From Reyranella sp. (lineage in GTDB: Bacteria > Pseudomonadota > Alphaproteobacteria > Reyranellales > Reyranellaceae), in NCBI GenBank assembly GCA_029946105.1, contig JAQSDW010000240.1, positions 22,350-86,349 on the forward strand: a DNA stretch of 64,000 bases. Reading direction: 5' to 3'. The translations under genes were made by a program, and so were the position numbers. Of this stretch, positions 27,857 to 38,355 are shown one piece after another (positions within the stretch are counted from its first letter, which is position 1; each line of letters opens with the position of its first letter). The notes beneath the pieces were generated by a model. The model made no database searches. It was not told the origin of the DNA and saw only the letters and a program-made list of their open reading frames with translations.

Positions 27857-28240
27857 CTACTCCGCCGCCTTCAGCTCCATGGCCCGCTGCGAGCGCAGCG
27901 CGGCGTCCTCGGCTTCCCAGCGCATGCCGACCTCGGCCAGCCCGCCCAGCACACCGTCGAGCTCGTGGCCGCGCTTGGTCAGCGAGTAGGTGACCTTGGG
28001 CGGGATCGTGGCTTCATAGTCGCGCTTCACCAGTCCGGCACCCTCGAGCGTGCGCAGCCGCTCGGTCAGCATCTTGGCCGACACGCCCGACACGCGTCGC
28101 TTCAGTTCGCCGAAGCGCTGCGGCCCATGGGTCTTCAGGTTGTAGAGGATGTACGTCGTCCACGGCCCCATCAGCATGCGCAGGATGAAGTCCATGGGAC
28201 AGGAGACGCTCTCCTTGCGGGGCTCGGCAGTGGCGGTCAT
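27857..28240 (-). CDS. HxlR-family transcriptional regulator
   Basis: This 127-residue winged-helix protein carries the family's N-terminal cysteine (C14 in SVSCPMDFIL). It also has RFGELKRRVSGVSAKMLTERL followed by RTLEGAGLVKRDYEATIPPK and the wing KVTYSLTKRGHEL. Several HxlR proteins (YodB, CatR, QorR) sense quinones or electrophiles through this cysteine and control quinone reductases. Here the gene is divergent from a flavodoxin-like quinone reductase gene, which fits that role. Confidence 0.9.
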   Translation of the reverse strand: MTATAEPRKESVSCPMDFILRMLMGPWTTYILYNLKTHGPQRFGELKRRVSGVSAKMLTERLRTLEGAGLVKRDYEATIPPKVTYSLTKRGHELDGVLGGLAEVGMRWEAEDAALRSQRAMELKAAE

Positions 28241-28385
28241 CGAAATAATCCCGAAGTTACGAATTGGTACCTACTGGCAAATATATAGTACTCTTCCTAA
28301 CTCTTTCCAGTCACTTCGAGTAATCAACCCTCCAAAAGAGACGAATCGATCGTTTCTCGAGGAAATTCAAAGGACTGGAAAGACC
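28241..28385. promoter_or_regulatory. AT-rich divergent control region between the hxlR-type and quinone reductase genes
   Basis: This 145-base region is markedly richer in A+T than its flanks. It contains the palindrome GGTACC within AATTGGTACCTA (28263-28273), a second GTAC at 28288-28291 and a TATATAGT box (28282-28289) that could serve as a -10 element. Spaced GTAC half-sites and A+T richness suit an HxlR operator, but the exact elements are inferred. Confidence 0.4.
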
Positions 28386-28970
28386 ATGACCACCGTCGCC
28401 ATCGTCTATCATTCGGGTTTCGGCCATACCAAGGCCCTCGCCGAGGCCGTCGCATCAGGTGCCCGGGCCGTCCCCGGCGCCAAGGTGAGCCTCGTGCCGG
28501 TGGCCGAAGCGGAGGCCCGCGAGGCCGAACTGGATGCCGCCGACGCCATCATCTTCGGCAGCCCGACCTACATGGGCAGCGTCTCGGCCGACTTCGCCAG
28601 GTTCGAGGAATGGACGTCCAAGCGCTGGATGGCGCGGGCGTGGCAGAACAAGCTCGCCTCGGGCTTCACCAACTCGGCGTCGTGGAACGGCGACAAGCAG
28701 AACACGCTGGTCCAGCTCATGACGCTCGCCATGCAGCACGGCATGGTCTGGGTCGGCCTCGGCCTGGCGCCGGGCTTCAACCACTCCAAGGGCTCGGTCG
28801 AGGATCTCAACCGCCTCGGCGCCTCGATCGGCGCAATGGCGCAGTCCAACGGCGACCAGGGCGTGGAAGGCATCGCCGCCTCGGACTTCAGGACCTTCGA
28901 GGCGCTCGGCCAGCGCGTCGCCGAGGCGGCCAGCCGCTGGCAGGCAGAGTCTCTCGCTCAAGCCGCGTAG
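28386..28970 (+). CDS. Flavodoxin-like NAD(P)H:quinone reductase (WrbA-related)
   Basis: The 194 residues start at ATG 28386 with AAAGGA upstream (the AAAGGACTGG stretch). The FMN phosphate loop is VAIVYHSGFGHTKALAE (residues 4-20). The second loop is FGSPTYMGSVSADF, and NKLASGFTNSASWNGDKQNT is typical of the WrbA group. It reduces quinones by two electrons using NAD(P)H, limiting redox cycling. The divergent HxlR regulator is the likely controller. Confidence 0.87.
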   Translation: MTTVAIVYHSGFGHTKALAEAVASGARAVPGAKVSLVPVAEAEAREAELDAADAIIFGSPTYMGSVSADFARFEEWTSKRWMARAWQNKLASGFTNSASWNGDKQNTLVQLMTLAMQHGMVWVGLGLAPGFNHSKGSVEDLNRLGASIGAMAQSNGDQGVEGIAASDFRTFEALGQRVAEAASRWQAESLAQAA

Positions 28971-28993
28971 TGCGGCGCAGGGCGATCAGGACG

Positions 28994-29022
28994 GACGCTC
29001 TCTCCCGGAAGGAGAGGGCGTC
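28994..29022. terminator. Hairpin between convergent genes, likely bidirectional terminator
   Basis: GACGCTCTCTCC (28994-29005) pairs with GGAGAGGGCGTC (29011-29022) with one G-T pair and a CGGAA loop. AGTTCTTCTT follows on the plus strand. It lies between the quinone reductase stop and the stop of the leftward binding protein gene. Confidence 0.6.
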
Positions 29023-30610
29023 AGTTCTTCTTCGTGATGTTCCACCACACCGGCACCGGACCGGCGAGCCAGCCGGAGAGGCGGTCCTTGCGGTAGGCGC
29101 CGAAGGCCTTGTATTGGCCGAGCACGATGTAGGTGCCCTGGTCCATCACGCGGTCCGAGACGGCCATCGCGATCGCCTTGCGCTTCGCCGGATCGGGCTC
29201 CTTGGCATAGGACGAGCGCAGCTTCTCCATCTCCGGATCGCACGGCCAACCGAACCAGGCTTTCTCGCAGCCGCCGCTGGTGAAGGAGTTCCCGGCCGGG
29301 TTGTCGGCGTCGACGGTGACGGTGGTGGTGTAGAAGATGTTCCAGCCGCCTTGCGCCGGCGGCTCCTTCTTGGCGCGCCGCGCCACCACGGTCTGCCAGT
29401 CCATCGCCTGCAGATCGACCTTGAAGCCGATCTTCTCCAGCGCCTGCTTGCCGACCGGCGGAAGCTGGTTGGAGGACAAGAGGTCGGTCGCCTGCATCAT
29501 GACGATCGGCGTGCCGTCGTAGCCGCTCTCCTTGAGGAGCTGCCGCGCCTTGTCGAGGTCGGGCTTGAGCAGCAGGTCACCGTAGCTCTTCTCGTAGGGC
29601 GAGCCGCACACCAGCGGCGCGTTGCAGACGCGATAGATGCTTGGATCGCCCACCTGGGCGCGCAGGAAATCCTCTTGGGCGATGGCGTACATTGCCGCCT
29701 GGCGCGCCTTCTGGTTGTTGAACGGCGGATGGAGGTGGTTGAAGCGCATGATGATCTGGCTGCCCAGCGCGTTCCAGCCGAACAGCTCGATGTTCTTGTT
29801 GGCCTTGAGCATCGGGAAGAGGTCGGGCACCGGGATCTCGATCAGGTCGATTTCGCCCTGCTCCAGCGCGTTGACGGCCGTCAGCGGGTCGGCGATGGCG
29901 AGCCACTCGACGCGATCGACCTTCACCACCTTGCCGCCGGCCAGCATCGAGGGCGGCTCGGCGCGCGGCTTGTACTTGGTGTTCTTGACGTAGACGATCT
30001 TGTCGCCGGGCTTCCATTCGTCCTTCTTGAAGATGAACGGGCCGGAGCCGATGTAATCGTCGATCTGCTTGAACGGGTCGGTCTCGGCCACCCGCTTAGG
30101 CATCATGAACGGCACGGTCGAGGAGGGCTTGCCCAGCGCCTCGAGGACGAGGCCGAACGGTTCCTTGAGCACGAGCTGGAAAGTCTTGGCGTCGATCACC
30201 TTCAAGTCGCCGGTCGAGGCCATGAGCTGCTGGCCGAGCGCGTCGCGCGCGCCCCAGCGCTTGATCGAGGCGACGCAATCCTCCGCTAGTACCGGTTTGC
30301 CGTCGTGCCATTCCAGGCCATCTCGAAGCGTGAAGGTCCAGGTGAGCTTGTCGTCGGAGACGGTCCACTTGTCGACCATCTGCGGCTGGATCTGCAGCTT
30401 CTCGTCCTTGGCGAACAGCGTGTCGTAGACCATGTAGCCGTGGTTGCGGGTGATGAAGGCGGTGGTCCAGATCGGGTCCAGCACCTTGAGATCGGAGTGC
30501 GCCACAAGCTTCAGCGTCGTCTGGGCCACAGCCGGGATCGACAGGGCCGGGGCCGCCAGGATCGCCCACAGACAGGCCGCAATCTGACCCCATCTCCGCA
30601 ACATAAGCAT
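29021..30610 (-). CDS. ABC transporter substrate-binding protein, oligopeptide/family 5 type (second copy)
   Basis: The ATG at 30610 has GAAGGA about 8 bases upstream and gives 529 residues with a signal peptide (about 1-29, ending IPAVAQ). Its core (VLDPIWTTAFITRNHGYMVY, LRDGLEWHDGKPV, DPFKQIDDYIGSGPFIFKKD) matches the protein of 24523-26085 almost segment by segment, so the two are paralogues. No permease or ATPase is nearby. The gene stands alone, divergent from the extradiol dioxygenase gene and 94 bases from it, so the two may share a control region. Confidence 0.9.
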   Translation of the reverse strand: MLMLRRWGQIAACLWAILAAPALSIPAVAQTTLKLVAHSDLKVLDPIWTTAFITRNHGYMVYDTLFAKDEKLQIQPQMVDKWTVSDDKLTWTFTLRDGLEWHDGKPVLAEDCVASIKRWGARDALGQQLMASTGDLKVIDAKTFQLVLKEPFGLVLEALGKPSSTVPFMMPKRVAETDPFKQIDDYIGSGPFIFKKDEWKPGDKIVYVKNTKYKPRAEPPSMLAGGKVVKVDRVEWLAIADPLTAVNALEQGEIDLIEIPVPDLFPMLKANKNIELFGWNALGSQIIMRFNHLHPPFNNQKARQAAMYAIAQEDFLRAQVGDPSIYRVCNAPLVCGSPYEKSYGDLLLKPDLDKARQLLKESGYDGTPIVMMQATDLLSSNQLPPVGKQALEKIGFKVDLQAMDWQTVVARRAKKEPPAQGGWNIFYTTTVTVDADNPAGNSFTSGGCEKAWFGWPCDPEMEKLRSSYAKEPDPAKRKAIAMAVSDRVMDQGTYIVLGQYKAFGAYRKDRLSGWLAGPVPVWWNITKKN

Positions 30611-30704
30611 ACTATTGTCCTTCTCTTGCCTTGGCTTGGGCCCCGATATGGGTCCCAGCCCGAATTGCATACAGGCTGCCACGAGCCGCGTTAGGAATAA
30701 AGCG

Positions 30705-31469
30705 ATGTCGATGCCAACAATCTTTGTCTCGCATGGCGCACCGACGCTGATCCTGGACGACGTGCCGGCGCGAACCTTCCTGGCCTCGCTCGGCCAGCAG
30801 CTTCCGCGGCCGACGGCGATCGTCGCGGTGTCGGCCCATTGGGACACCGACATGCCGGCGGTTTCGCTGGCGCACCGTCCCGATACCATCCACGATTTCT
30901 ACGGCTTCCCCGAAGCGCTCTATCGCCTCCGCTACGCAGCACCTGGCGCGCCGGAAGTCGCCGAGCGTGTGGCCAAGCTCACCGGCGCCGCGCACGACCC
31001 GCACCGTGGGCTCGACCACGGCGCCTGGGTGCCGGCGATGCTGGGTTGGCCCGAGGCCGACGTTCCGATCTTCCAGCTCTCGGTGCAGCCCGACCAGAGC
31101 CCGGCGCATCATATCGCGCTGGGGCGCAAGCTCAGCAAGCTGCGCGAGGAGGACATCCTGGTGATGGGCAGCGGTAGCGCTACGCACAATCTGCGGGCGC
31201 TGGTGCGCGGCGGGGCTGCCTCGGAGCCCGAGCCGTGGGCCCAGGAATTCGACGATTGGCTGGCCGATACCGTGGAGAAGGGCGACGAGGCGGCGCTGGC
31301 CGACTATCGCGCCCAGGCGCCCAACGCGGTCGATGCCCATCCCACCGACGAGCACTTCCTGCCGCTGCATGTCGCGTTCGGCGCGGCGGGCGAAGGCGCC
31401 TGCGGACGGGCGCTCCACCGCAGCTTCACGCTGGGAAATCTTTCGATGGCTTCATATGCTTTCGAGTAG
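30705..31469 (+). CDS. LigB/DODA-type class III extradiol ring-cleavage dioxygenase
   Basis: The ATG at 30705 has AGGA about 8 bases upstream and gives 254 residues. Metal-binding histidines are in FVSHGAPT (H10) and VSAHWDT (H45); GLDHGAWVPAMLGWP and DILVMGSGSATHNL are further family blocks. Relatives (YgiD, plant DODA) open catecholic rings such as DOPA using zinc or iron. The natural substrate is not indicated. Its stop codon lies inside a long hairpin (31455-31496). Confidence 0.88.
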   Translation: MSMPTIFVSHGAPTLILDDVPARTFLASLGQQLPRPTAIVAVSAHWDTDMPAVSLAHRPDTIHDFYGFPEALYRLRYAAPGAPEVAERVAKLTGAAHDPHRGLDHGAWVPAMLGWPEADVPIFQLSVQPDQSPAHHIALGRKLSKLREEDILVMGSGSATHNLRALVRGGAASEPEPWAQEFDDWLADTVEKGDEAALADYRAQAPNAVDAHPTDEHFLPLHVAFGAAGEGACGRALHRSFTLGNLSMASYAFE

Positions 31470-31496
31470 GCGCGTCCGCGCCTGTTCGAAAGCATA
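31455..31496. repeat. Hairpin spanning the stop codon of the dioxygenase gene
   Basis: TATGCTTTCGA (31455-31465) pairs with TCGAAAGCATA (31486-31496), 11 bp perfect. A second inner repeat GGCGCG/CGCGCC is at 31469-31482. The TAG stop at 31467-31469 is inside the loop region, so the structure could act as a terminator or 3' end stabiliser. Confidence 0.7.
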
Positions 31497-31497
31497 G

Positions 31498-31713
31498 GCG
31501 GGCGGCAGCGCTTTCTCGCGTTTTCGCCGCTTTCGGCGAAAACGCTGAAGCGCGAGAGCCCGCTCGGTGCAGAATAGACAAGAACTCAAATACAAAGACC
31601 GCGGGGTTGAACCCGCGGTCTGATCAAACACTACCTGTAAGGCTCCACACAGCGGGCTCTCGCGCCTCTGAAGGCGCTGCCGCCCGCTAACGCTTTCCTG
31701 TCGGAAAGCGTTA
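31498..31713. repeat. Nested inverted-repeat cluster between convergent genes
   Basis: Five perfect pairs are interleaved here. GCGGGCGGCAGCGC (31498-31511) pairs with its complement at 31674-31687. Hairpin GCGTTTTCGCCG-CTTT-CGGCGAAAACGC is at 31518-31545. GCGCGAGAGCCCGCT (31550-31564) pairs with its complement at 31651-31665. Hairpin AGACCGCGGG-GTTGAA-CCCGCGGTCT is at 31596-31621. Hairpin TAACGCTTTCC-TGTC-GGAAAGCGTTA (31688-31713) includes the grxD stop codon. All could form at once as one branched structure. No gene is seen here; the role is unknown, with termination or a dispersed repeat element as the simplest options. Confidence 0.75.
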
Positions 31714-32052
31714 AGCCGCGTCGGCCAGCGAGACGCCTTTTTCCTTGAGGAGCTGTTCGAGCTCACCGGTCTCGAACATCTCGCGCACGATATCGCAGCC
31801 GCCGACGAATTCGCCCTTCACGTAGAGCTGGGGGATCGTCGGCCACTGGCTGAATTCCTTGATGCCTTCGCGCAGTTCCGGATCGACGAGGATGTTGATG
31901 CCGTGGAACTTGACGCCGAGCTGGCTCAGCGCGTCGACGGTGGCGGCCGAGAAGCCACACTGGGGGAACACTGGCGTTCCCTTCATGAACAGAAGGACGT
32001 CGTTCTTGCCGATCTCGTCGCGGATGCGCTCGAAAACTTCGGGTTCGCTCAT
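31711..32052 (-). CDS. grxD: Monothiol glutaredoxin Grx4/GrxD (CGFS type)
   Basis: This 113-residue protein carries the CGFS active site at C32-G-F-S35 within TPVFPQCGFSAATVD, K24 (LLFMKGTP) and WPTIPQLYVKGEFVGGCDIV for glutathione binding. CGFS glutaredoxins carry and transfer [2Fe-2S] clusters and pair with BolA proteins. bolA lies directly upstream in the same direction, and both end the purine cluster. The ATG at 32052 is used because the domain starts there. Confidence 0.95.
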   Translation of the reverse strand: MSEPEVFERIRDEIGKNDVLLFMKGTPVFPQCGFSAATVDALSQLGVKFHGINILVDPELREGIKEFSQWPTIPQLYVKGEFVGGCDIVREMFETGELEQLLKEKGVSLADAA

Positions 32053-32119
32053 GTCGATCTCCTGAGGGATCCTGTCGGGGCGCCCAGCCGGGCGCAAGCT
32101 TGCCCTAAATATAGGGCGG

Positions 32120-32356
32120 TCAGGGCCTTTGCGCCATGGTGGTTAACTTGAGGGCGTGCAGCACGCCGCCCATGCGGCCGCCCAGCGCGCCATAGACCAT
32201 CTGATGCTGCTGGATCTTCGATTTGCCGGCGAAAGCCGGGGCAATAACCGTAGCCGCATAGTGGTCTCCGTCGCCGGCCAGGTCCTGGATCTCGACCTCG
32301 GCGCCAGGGATGCCATCCTTGATCAGGCGGATAATGTCTTCGGCTTGCATCGGCAT
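32120..32356 (-). CDS. bolA: BolA-family protein, Grx4 partner
   Basis: The ATG at 32356 has GGAG about 10 bases upstream and gives 78 residues. DGDHYAATVIAPAFAGKSKI followed by QQHQMVYGALGGRMGGVLHALKL is the BolA fold, with the cluster-ligand histidine in LHALKL. BolA binds the monothiol glutaredoxin and a shared iron-sulfur cluster for cluster trafficking or iron signalling. It follows purL by 14 bases and precedes grxD, an arrangement well known in alphaproteobacteria. Confidence 0.93.
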   Translation of the reverse strand: MPMQAEDIIRLIKDGIPGAEVEIQDLAGDGDHYAATVIAPAFAGKSKIQQHQMVYGALGGRMGGVLHALKLTTMAQRP

Positions 32357-32370
32357 GGCGCTCTCTCCTG

Positions 32371-34626
<2,256 letters not shown>

Positions 34627-34651
34627 GGTGCGACACTCATGGGTGCGTCTC

Positions 34652-35353
34652 TCATGAAAGGGCCTCGACCATGCCTTCGAACAATCCCTTGCCGTCGGTG
34701 CCGCCGAACATCGGTTCCACGGCGTTCTCCGGATGCGGCATCAGGCCCAGCACCGTCTTGGTCTCGTTGAACACGCCGGCGATATTGCTGCTCGATCCGT
34801 TGGGATTGGCCCCTTTACCCAGGGGGCCGTCGACCGCGCCCTCGGGCGAGCAGTAGCGGAAGGCGATCTGGCCGCGGTCCTCGAGCTTCTTCATCGTCTC
34901 GGCGTCGGCGAAATAGTTGCCCTCGGCATGGGCCACCGGGACCTTGATCACCTGGCCCGCCTGGTAGCGGTTGGTGAACAGGCTCTGGCTGGTCTCGACC
35001 TTGAGGTGCACATCGGCACAGACGAACTTGAGGTGCGAATTGCGCATCAGCGTACCCGGCAGCAGGCCCGCCTCGGTCATGATCTGGAAGCCGTTGCAGA
35101 TGCCCAGCACCGGCACGCCCTGCGCGGCGCGCTTCTTGACCTCGGCCATCACCGGCGATTGCGCGGCCATGGCGCCGCAGCGCAGGTAGTCGCCGTAGGA
35201 GAAGCCGCCCGGTACCACGATCAGGTCGACCTTCTCGAAGTCGCCGTCGCCGTGCCACACCATCGTGGGCCTGCGGCCCGTCACCAGCTCGATCGCCTGC
35301 GCCACGTCGCCTTCGCGATTGGAGCCAGGGAAGACCAGAACCGCCGCTTTCAT
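34652..35353 (-). CDS. purQ: Phosphoribosylformylglycinamidine synthase, glutaminase subunit PurQ
   Basis: The 233-residue class I glutamine amidotransferase supplies ammonia to PurL. The nucleophile is the cysteine in [19 protein letters not shown], and the His/Glu pair lies in VAHAEGNYF and [11 protein letters not shown]. The ATG at 35353 overlaps the purS stop by 3 bases (ATGA), so the two are translationally coupled. Confidence 0.97.
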   Translation of the reverse strand: MKAAVLVFPGSNREGDVAQAIELVTGRRPTMVWHGDGDFEKVDLIVVPGGFSYGDYLRCGAMAAQSPVMAEVKKRAAQGVPVLGICNGFQIMTEAGLLPGTLMRNSHLKFVCADVHLKVETSQSLFTNRYQAGQVIKVPVAHAEGNYFADAETMKKLEDRGQIAFRYCSPEGAVDGPLGKGANPNGSSSNIAGVFNETKTVLGLMPHPENAVEPMFGGTDGKGLFEGMVEALS

Positions 35354-35595
35354 CAGCCGACCAGCTCGATCGAGTAGTTCTCGATTACCGTATTGGCCAG
35401 AAGCTTCTTGCACATGTCCTCGAGGCGGGCTTTGGCCTTGGCCTTGTCGGTCTCGGCGAGCTCGAGTTCGATGTACTTGCCCTGGCGGACGTCGCCCACT
35501 TCGGGGAAGCCCAGGCGATTGAGCGAATGTCCGATGGCCTTGCCCTGGGGGTCGAGCACGCCGTTCTTGAGGGTTACGTGAACTCTGGCTTTCAT
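35353..35595 (-). CDS. purS: Phosphoribosylformylglycinamidine synthase subunit PurS
   Basis: The 80 residues begin [20 protein letters not shown] and have the PurS ferredoxin-like fold signature with [11 protein letters not shown]. PurS dimers bridge PurL and PurQ and help ammonia transfer. It sits between purC (19 bases upstream) and purQ (overlapping). Confidence 0.96.
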   Translation of the reverse strand: MKARVHVTLKNGVLDPQGKAIGHSLNRLGFPEVGDVRQGKYIELELAETDKAKAKARLEDMCKKLLANTVIENYSIELVG

Positions 35596-35614
35596 GGGGC
35601 TTCCGTCTCGCCTC

Positions 35615-36379
35615 TTATTGCAACGTGGTGGGGCCGCGCACGTCGCCCGGTCCCTGGTCGATCAGTATGCCGAGCCGCCGCGCCACCTCCTGGTAGGCTT
35701 CCTCGACCTTGCCGAGGTCGCGGCGGAACCGGTCCTTGTCCATCTTCTCGTTGGTGCGCAGATCCCACAGCCGGCACGAGTCGGGACTGATCTCGTCGGC
35801 AAGCACGATGCGCACCATGTCGTCCTCGTAGAGCCGGCCGAACTCGACCTTGAAGTCGATCAGCTTGATGCCGCAGCCGAGGAACAGGCCAAACAGGAAG
35901 TCGTTGACGCGCAGCGTGAGCGCCACGATGTCGTCGAGGTCCTGCGGGGTCGCCCAGCCGAACGCCGTGATGTGCTCCTCGGTCACCATCGGATCGCCCA
36001 GCGCGTCGTTCTTGTGGAAGAATTCCATGATCGAGCGCGGCAGCTGGGTGCCTTCCTCGACGCCGAAGCGCTTGGCGAAGGAACCGGCGGCGACGTTGCG
36101 CACGACGATCTCGAGCGGGATGATCTCGACCTGGCGGATGAGTTGCTCGCGCATGTTGAGGCGGCGGATGAAATGGGTCGGCACGCCGATCTCGCCGAGC
36201 TTCGTCATCAGGAACTCGGAGATGCGGTTGTTGATCACCCCCTTGCCGGTGATCGTGCCCTTCTTCTGGTTGTTGAACGCGGTGGCGTCGTCCTTGAAGT
36301 ATTGGACGATCGTCCCGGGCTCGGGCCCCTCGAACAAGGTCTTGGCCTTGCCCTCGTAGATGCGGCGGCGGCGGGACAT
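35615..36379 (-). CDS. purC: SAICAR synthase PurC
   Basis: The 254-residue enzyme joins CAIR and aspartate with ATP in purine synthesis. Typical elements are [55 protein letters not shown] and [15 protein letters not shown]. It is the first gene of the leftward unit purC-purS-purQ-purL-bolA-grxD. It is divergent from the diiron protein gene, with 141 bases between. The alphaproteobacterial zeta gene that often neighbours purC is 4.5 kb away. Confidence 0.97.
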   Translation of the reverse strand: MSRRRRIYEGKAKTLFEGPEPGTIVQYFKDDATAFNNQKKGTITGKGVINNRISEFLMTKLGEIGVPTHFIRRLNMREQLIRQVEIIPLEIVVRNVAAGSFAKRFGVEEGTQLPRSIMEFFHKNDALGDPMVTEEHITAFGWATPQDLDDIVALTLRVNDFLFGLFLGCGIKLIDFKVEFGRLYEDDMVRIVLADEISPDSCRLWDLRTNEKMDKDRFRRDLGKVEEAYQEVARRLGILIDQGPGDVRGPTTLQ

Positions 36380-36468
36380 TAATTACTCCTGCACGGACGA
36401 TGCGGGTCGCCCGCTGATCGGCCGGAATATGGCGGAAGTCCAATGCGCCGGTACTGGGGAAAAATCCA

Positions 36469-36496
36469 TTGAAAAAGGTGACACACCCGTCATATT
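36469..36496 (+). promoter_or_regulatory. Sigma-70-like promoter for the diiron protein gene
   Basis: TTGAAA (36469-36474) and CATATT (36491-36496) are 16 bases apart, and the ATG with its GGAGG box follows within 25 bases. Matches to the consensus are five and four of six. It lies in the 141-base divergent region with purC. TGAC-N6-GTCA (36479-36492) between the boxes might be an operator. Confidence 0.5.
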
Positions 36497-36520
36497 GACG
36501 CTTCCTTTGGAGGTACTGCG

Positions 36521-37645
36521 ATGGCCCAGCAGATCACGTACGACAAGGCCTATGACACCGTCGCGCGCGAGGACTTCCCGGCGATGCTGGAAGTACCACG
36601 GTATGGCCGCCGGACCGATGCCTTCGATGGCATCATTTCGTCCACCCACGACCATTTCTGGGACCCGCTCGACAAGAACTACATCGACTTCGATCAGCCC
36701 TTCGACATGTCCCGGACTCCGATCATGCCGCTCGACTCGATCGTCGAGCTCCGGAGCGCGGTAGCCGACCGCCTCGACGACCAGCAGAAGATCGGCTTGG
36801 CCAACGACGTCACCCACTGGTCGACCTCCAATCTGCTGCATGGCGAGCAGGGCGCGCTCTCGCTCTCGGCCAGCCTGTGCCACATCCTCCTCGATCCGGG
36901 CGCCCAGGAATACGCCGCCAACCAGGCGCGCGAGGAGGCCCGCCATGTCACGGGCTTCACCCGCTACATCGCCAAGCGCTGGGGCGACCCGCTGCCGGTC
37001 GGCAAGACGATCTCCAGCGTGCTCACCGATCTGGTGACGACCGAGGAGGTCTACAAGAAGATCGTCGGCATGCAGATGCTGATCGAAGGCATCGCCATGG
37101 GCTCGTTTGCGACGCTGAATGCCAAGACCAACGATCCCGTCCTGCGCCGGCTGGTGCAGCTCGTCATGAGCGACGAGGCGTTCCACCATCGCTTCGGCCG
37201 CATCTGGGCGGCCAAGACGATCCGGTTCCTGAACGAGGACGAGCACAAGAAGGTCGAGGACTGGTCGGCGCAGCTTTTCCAGATGCTGCTGTTCAATCTG
37301 ATCAACGCCGAGCAGAAGCAGGTGATCTACGCCAAGTACGGGCTCGACTGGCAATGGGTGCGCGACGCCATGAAGGAGGTCTTCACCGACGAGGACCGCC
37401 GCGCCCAGCTCAAGGACAGCACCAACATTTTCCGCGTGCTGATCAAGACCCTGCTGCATGCCGGCATCATCACCTCGCGCACCGCGCCGCTCTACGCGGT
37501 GTGGGTCGACATGAAGGAGCTCGAGGCCGAGGGCGATGGCATCCCGGGCGACATCGTCGCCGATGAGATGCTGGTGATCCTGCGCGAGATCAACGCCAAG
37601 CGCCGCCGCATCGGCAGCAAGGACGTGGCCGCCGCGGCGTCCTAG
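36521..37645 (+). CDS. Ferritin-like diiron-carboxylate protein of unknown reaction
   Basis: This 374-residue protein has all six diiron ligands in the canonical order: E109 (HGEQG), E139-x-x-H142 (EEARH), E189 (LIEGI) and E219-x-x-H222 (DEAFHH). That is the pattern of ribonucleotide reductase R2, AurF-like N-oxygenases and related oxidases. There is no ribonucleotide reductase large subunit nearby and no clear match to R2 length or context. A strong GGAGG site and a promoter lie upstream. Its stop shares the bases CTAG with the convergent methyltransferase stop. An oxygenase or oxidase is likely; the substrate is unknown. Confidence 0.82.
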   Translation: MAQQITYDKAYDTVAREDFPAMLEVPRYGRRTDAFDGIISSTHDHFWDPLDKNYIDFDQPFDMSRTPIMPLDSIVELRSAVADRLDDQQKIGLANDVTHWSTSNLLHGEQGALSLSASLCHILLDPGAQEYAANQAREEARHVTGFTRYIAKRWGDPLPVGKTISSVLTDLVTTEEVYKKIVGMQMLIEGIAMGSFATLNAKTNDPVLRRLVQLVMSDEAFHHRFGRIWAAKTIRFLNEDEHKKVEDWSAQLFQMLLFNLINAEQKQVIYAKYGLDWQWVRDAMKEVFTDEDRRAQLKDSTNIFRVLIKTLLHAGIITSRTAPLYAVWVDMKELEAEGDGIPGDIVADEMLVILREINAKRRRIGSKDVAAAAS

Positions 37646-38346
37646 GGCTTCCTTGCCAGGACGAAAGCGGAGAGACCGGCCAGCCGGTTGAACGGAAACA
37701 GCGGCAGCTCCGCGGCGCAGACCGCGCTCAGGATGCCGTTCAGCAGCGCGCCGTGCTTCTTGAGGCTGCTGCGTGGCTCGCTGGTGTTGCGATCGGCCAG
37801 GCGCACGGCCGCTGCCAGCGGGAACACCAGCCCGAAGAAATAGGCGCCGCGCACGATCTCGAGCCCTGACTCACGAAGCACAGCCTCGATCTCGGGCAAC
37901 TGGTAGCGCCTGACATGTTCGAGGAAGACATCGTGGCCGCTCCACAGGAAGGAGAAGGCCGGCACCGTCACCAGGAAATGCGCGCCCGACGGCACCTTCG
38001 CGGCATAATGGCGAGCGAGGCTGCGGTCGTCGTCGACGTGTTCCAGCACGTCCATCATCAGCACGAGGTCGCAGTCGGTCGGGCCGGTGTCACGGCGGTA
38101 GCGCACCGGCTTGCCAGCGACGCTGTCGTCGCGGTCACTCGGGTAGCCGGTATCGACGCAGAGCGCGCTTTCGGCCGAAGTCTCGGCCAGCAGATGGCGG
38201 GAGAAGAATCCCGAGCCTGCGCCGACGTCGAGCAGGCGTTTCGGCTGCAGTCCTGAAACGTAGCGCCGGAGTGCCGCCGCCTTCGACCGGTAGTACCAGT
38301 GCCGACCGATGTTGGCGCCGAGGATGTCCTCTTCCTTGAGATCCAT
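37642..38346 (-). CDS. Class I SAM-dependent methyltransferase
   Basis: This 234-residue protein has the SAM-binding motif I LLDVGAGSGFFSRHLL, an acidic end of strand 2 (ALCVDTGYP) and CDLVLMMDVLEHVDDDRSL (motif of strand 4), as in UbiG/Methyltransf_11/23 enzymes. The C-terminal part has two hydrophobic stretches that may associate with the membrane. It is the last gene of a four-gene leftward unit, 9 bases after the glycosyltransferase, so it may modify the product of that enzyme. Confidence 0.87.
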   Translation of the reverse strand: MDLKEEDILGANIGRHWYYRSKAAALRRYVSGLQPKRLLDVGAGSGFFSRHLLAETSAESALCVDTGYPSDRDDSVAGKPVRYRRDTGPTDCDLVLMMDVLEHVDDDRSLARHYAAKVPSGAHFLVTVPAFSFLWSGHDVFLEHVRRYQLPEIEAVLRESGLEIVRGAYFFGLVFPLAAAVRLADRNTSEPRSSLKKHGALLNGILSAVCAAELPLFPFNRLAGLSAFVLARKP

Positions 38347-38355
38347 CGCGAGCTG

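Noticed and set aside
31596..31621. GTTGAAC loop with a CCGCGGG stem that resembles part of a tRNA T-arm
   Set aside because: No acceptor stem, D-arm or anticodon arm can be built around it. The stem is one of several palindromes in the cluster.
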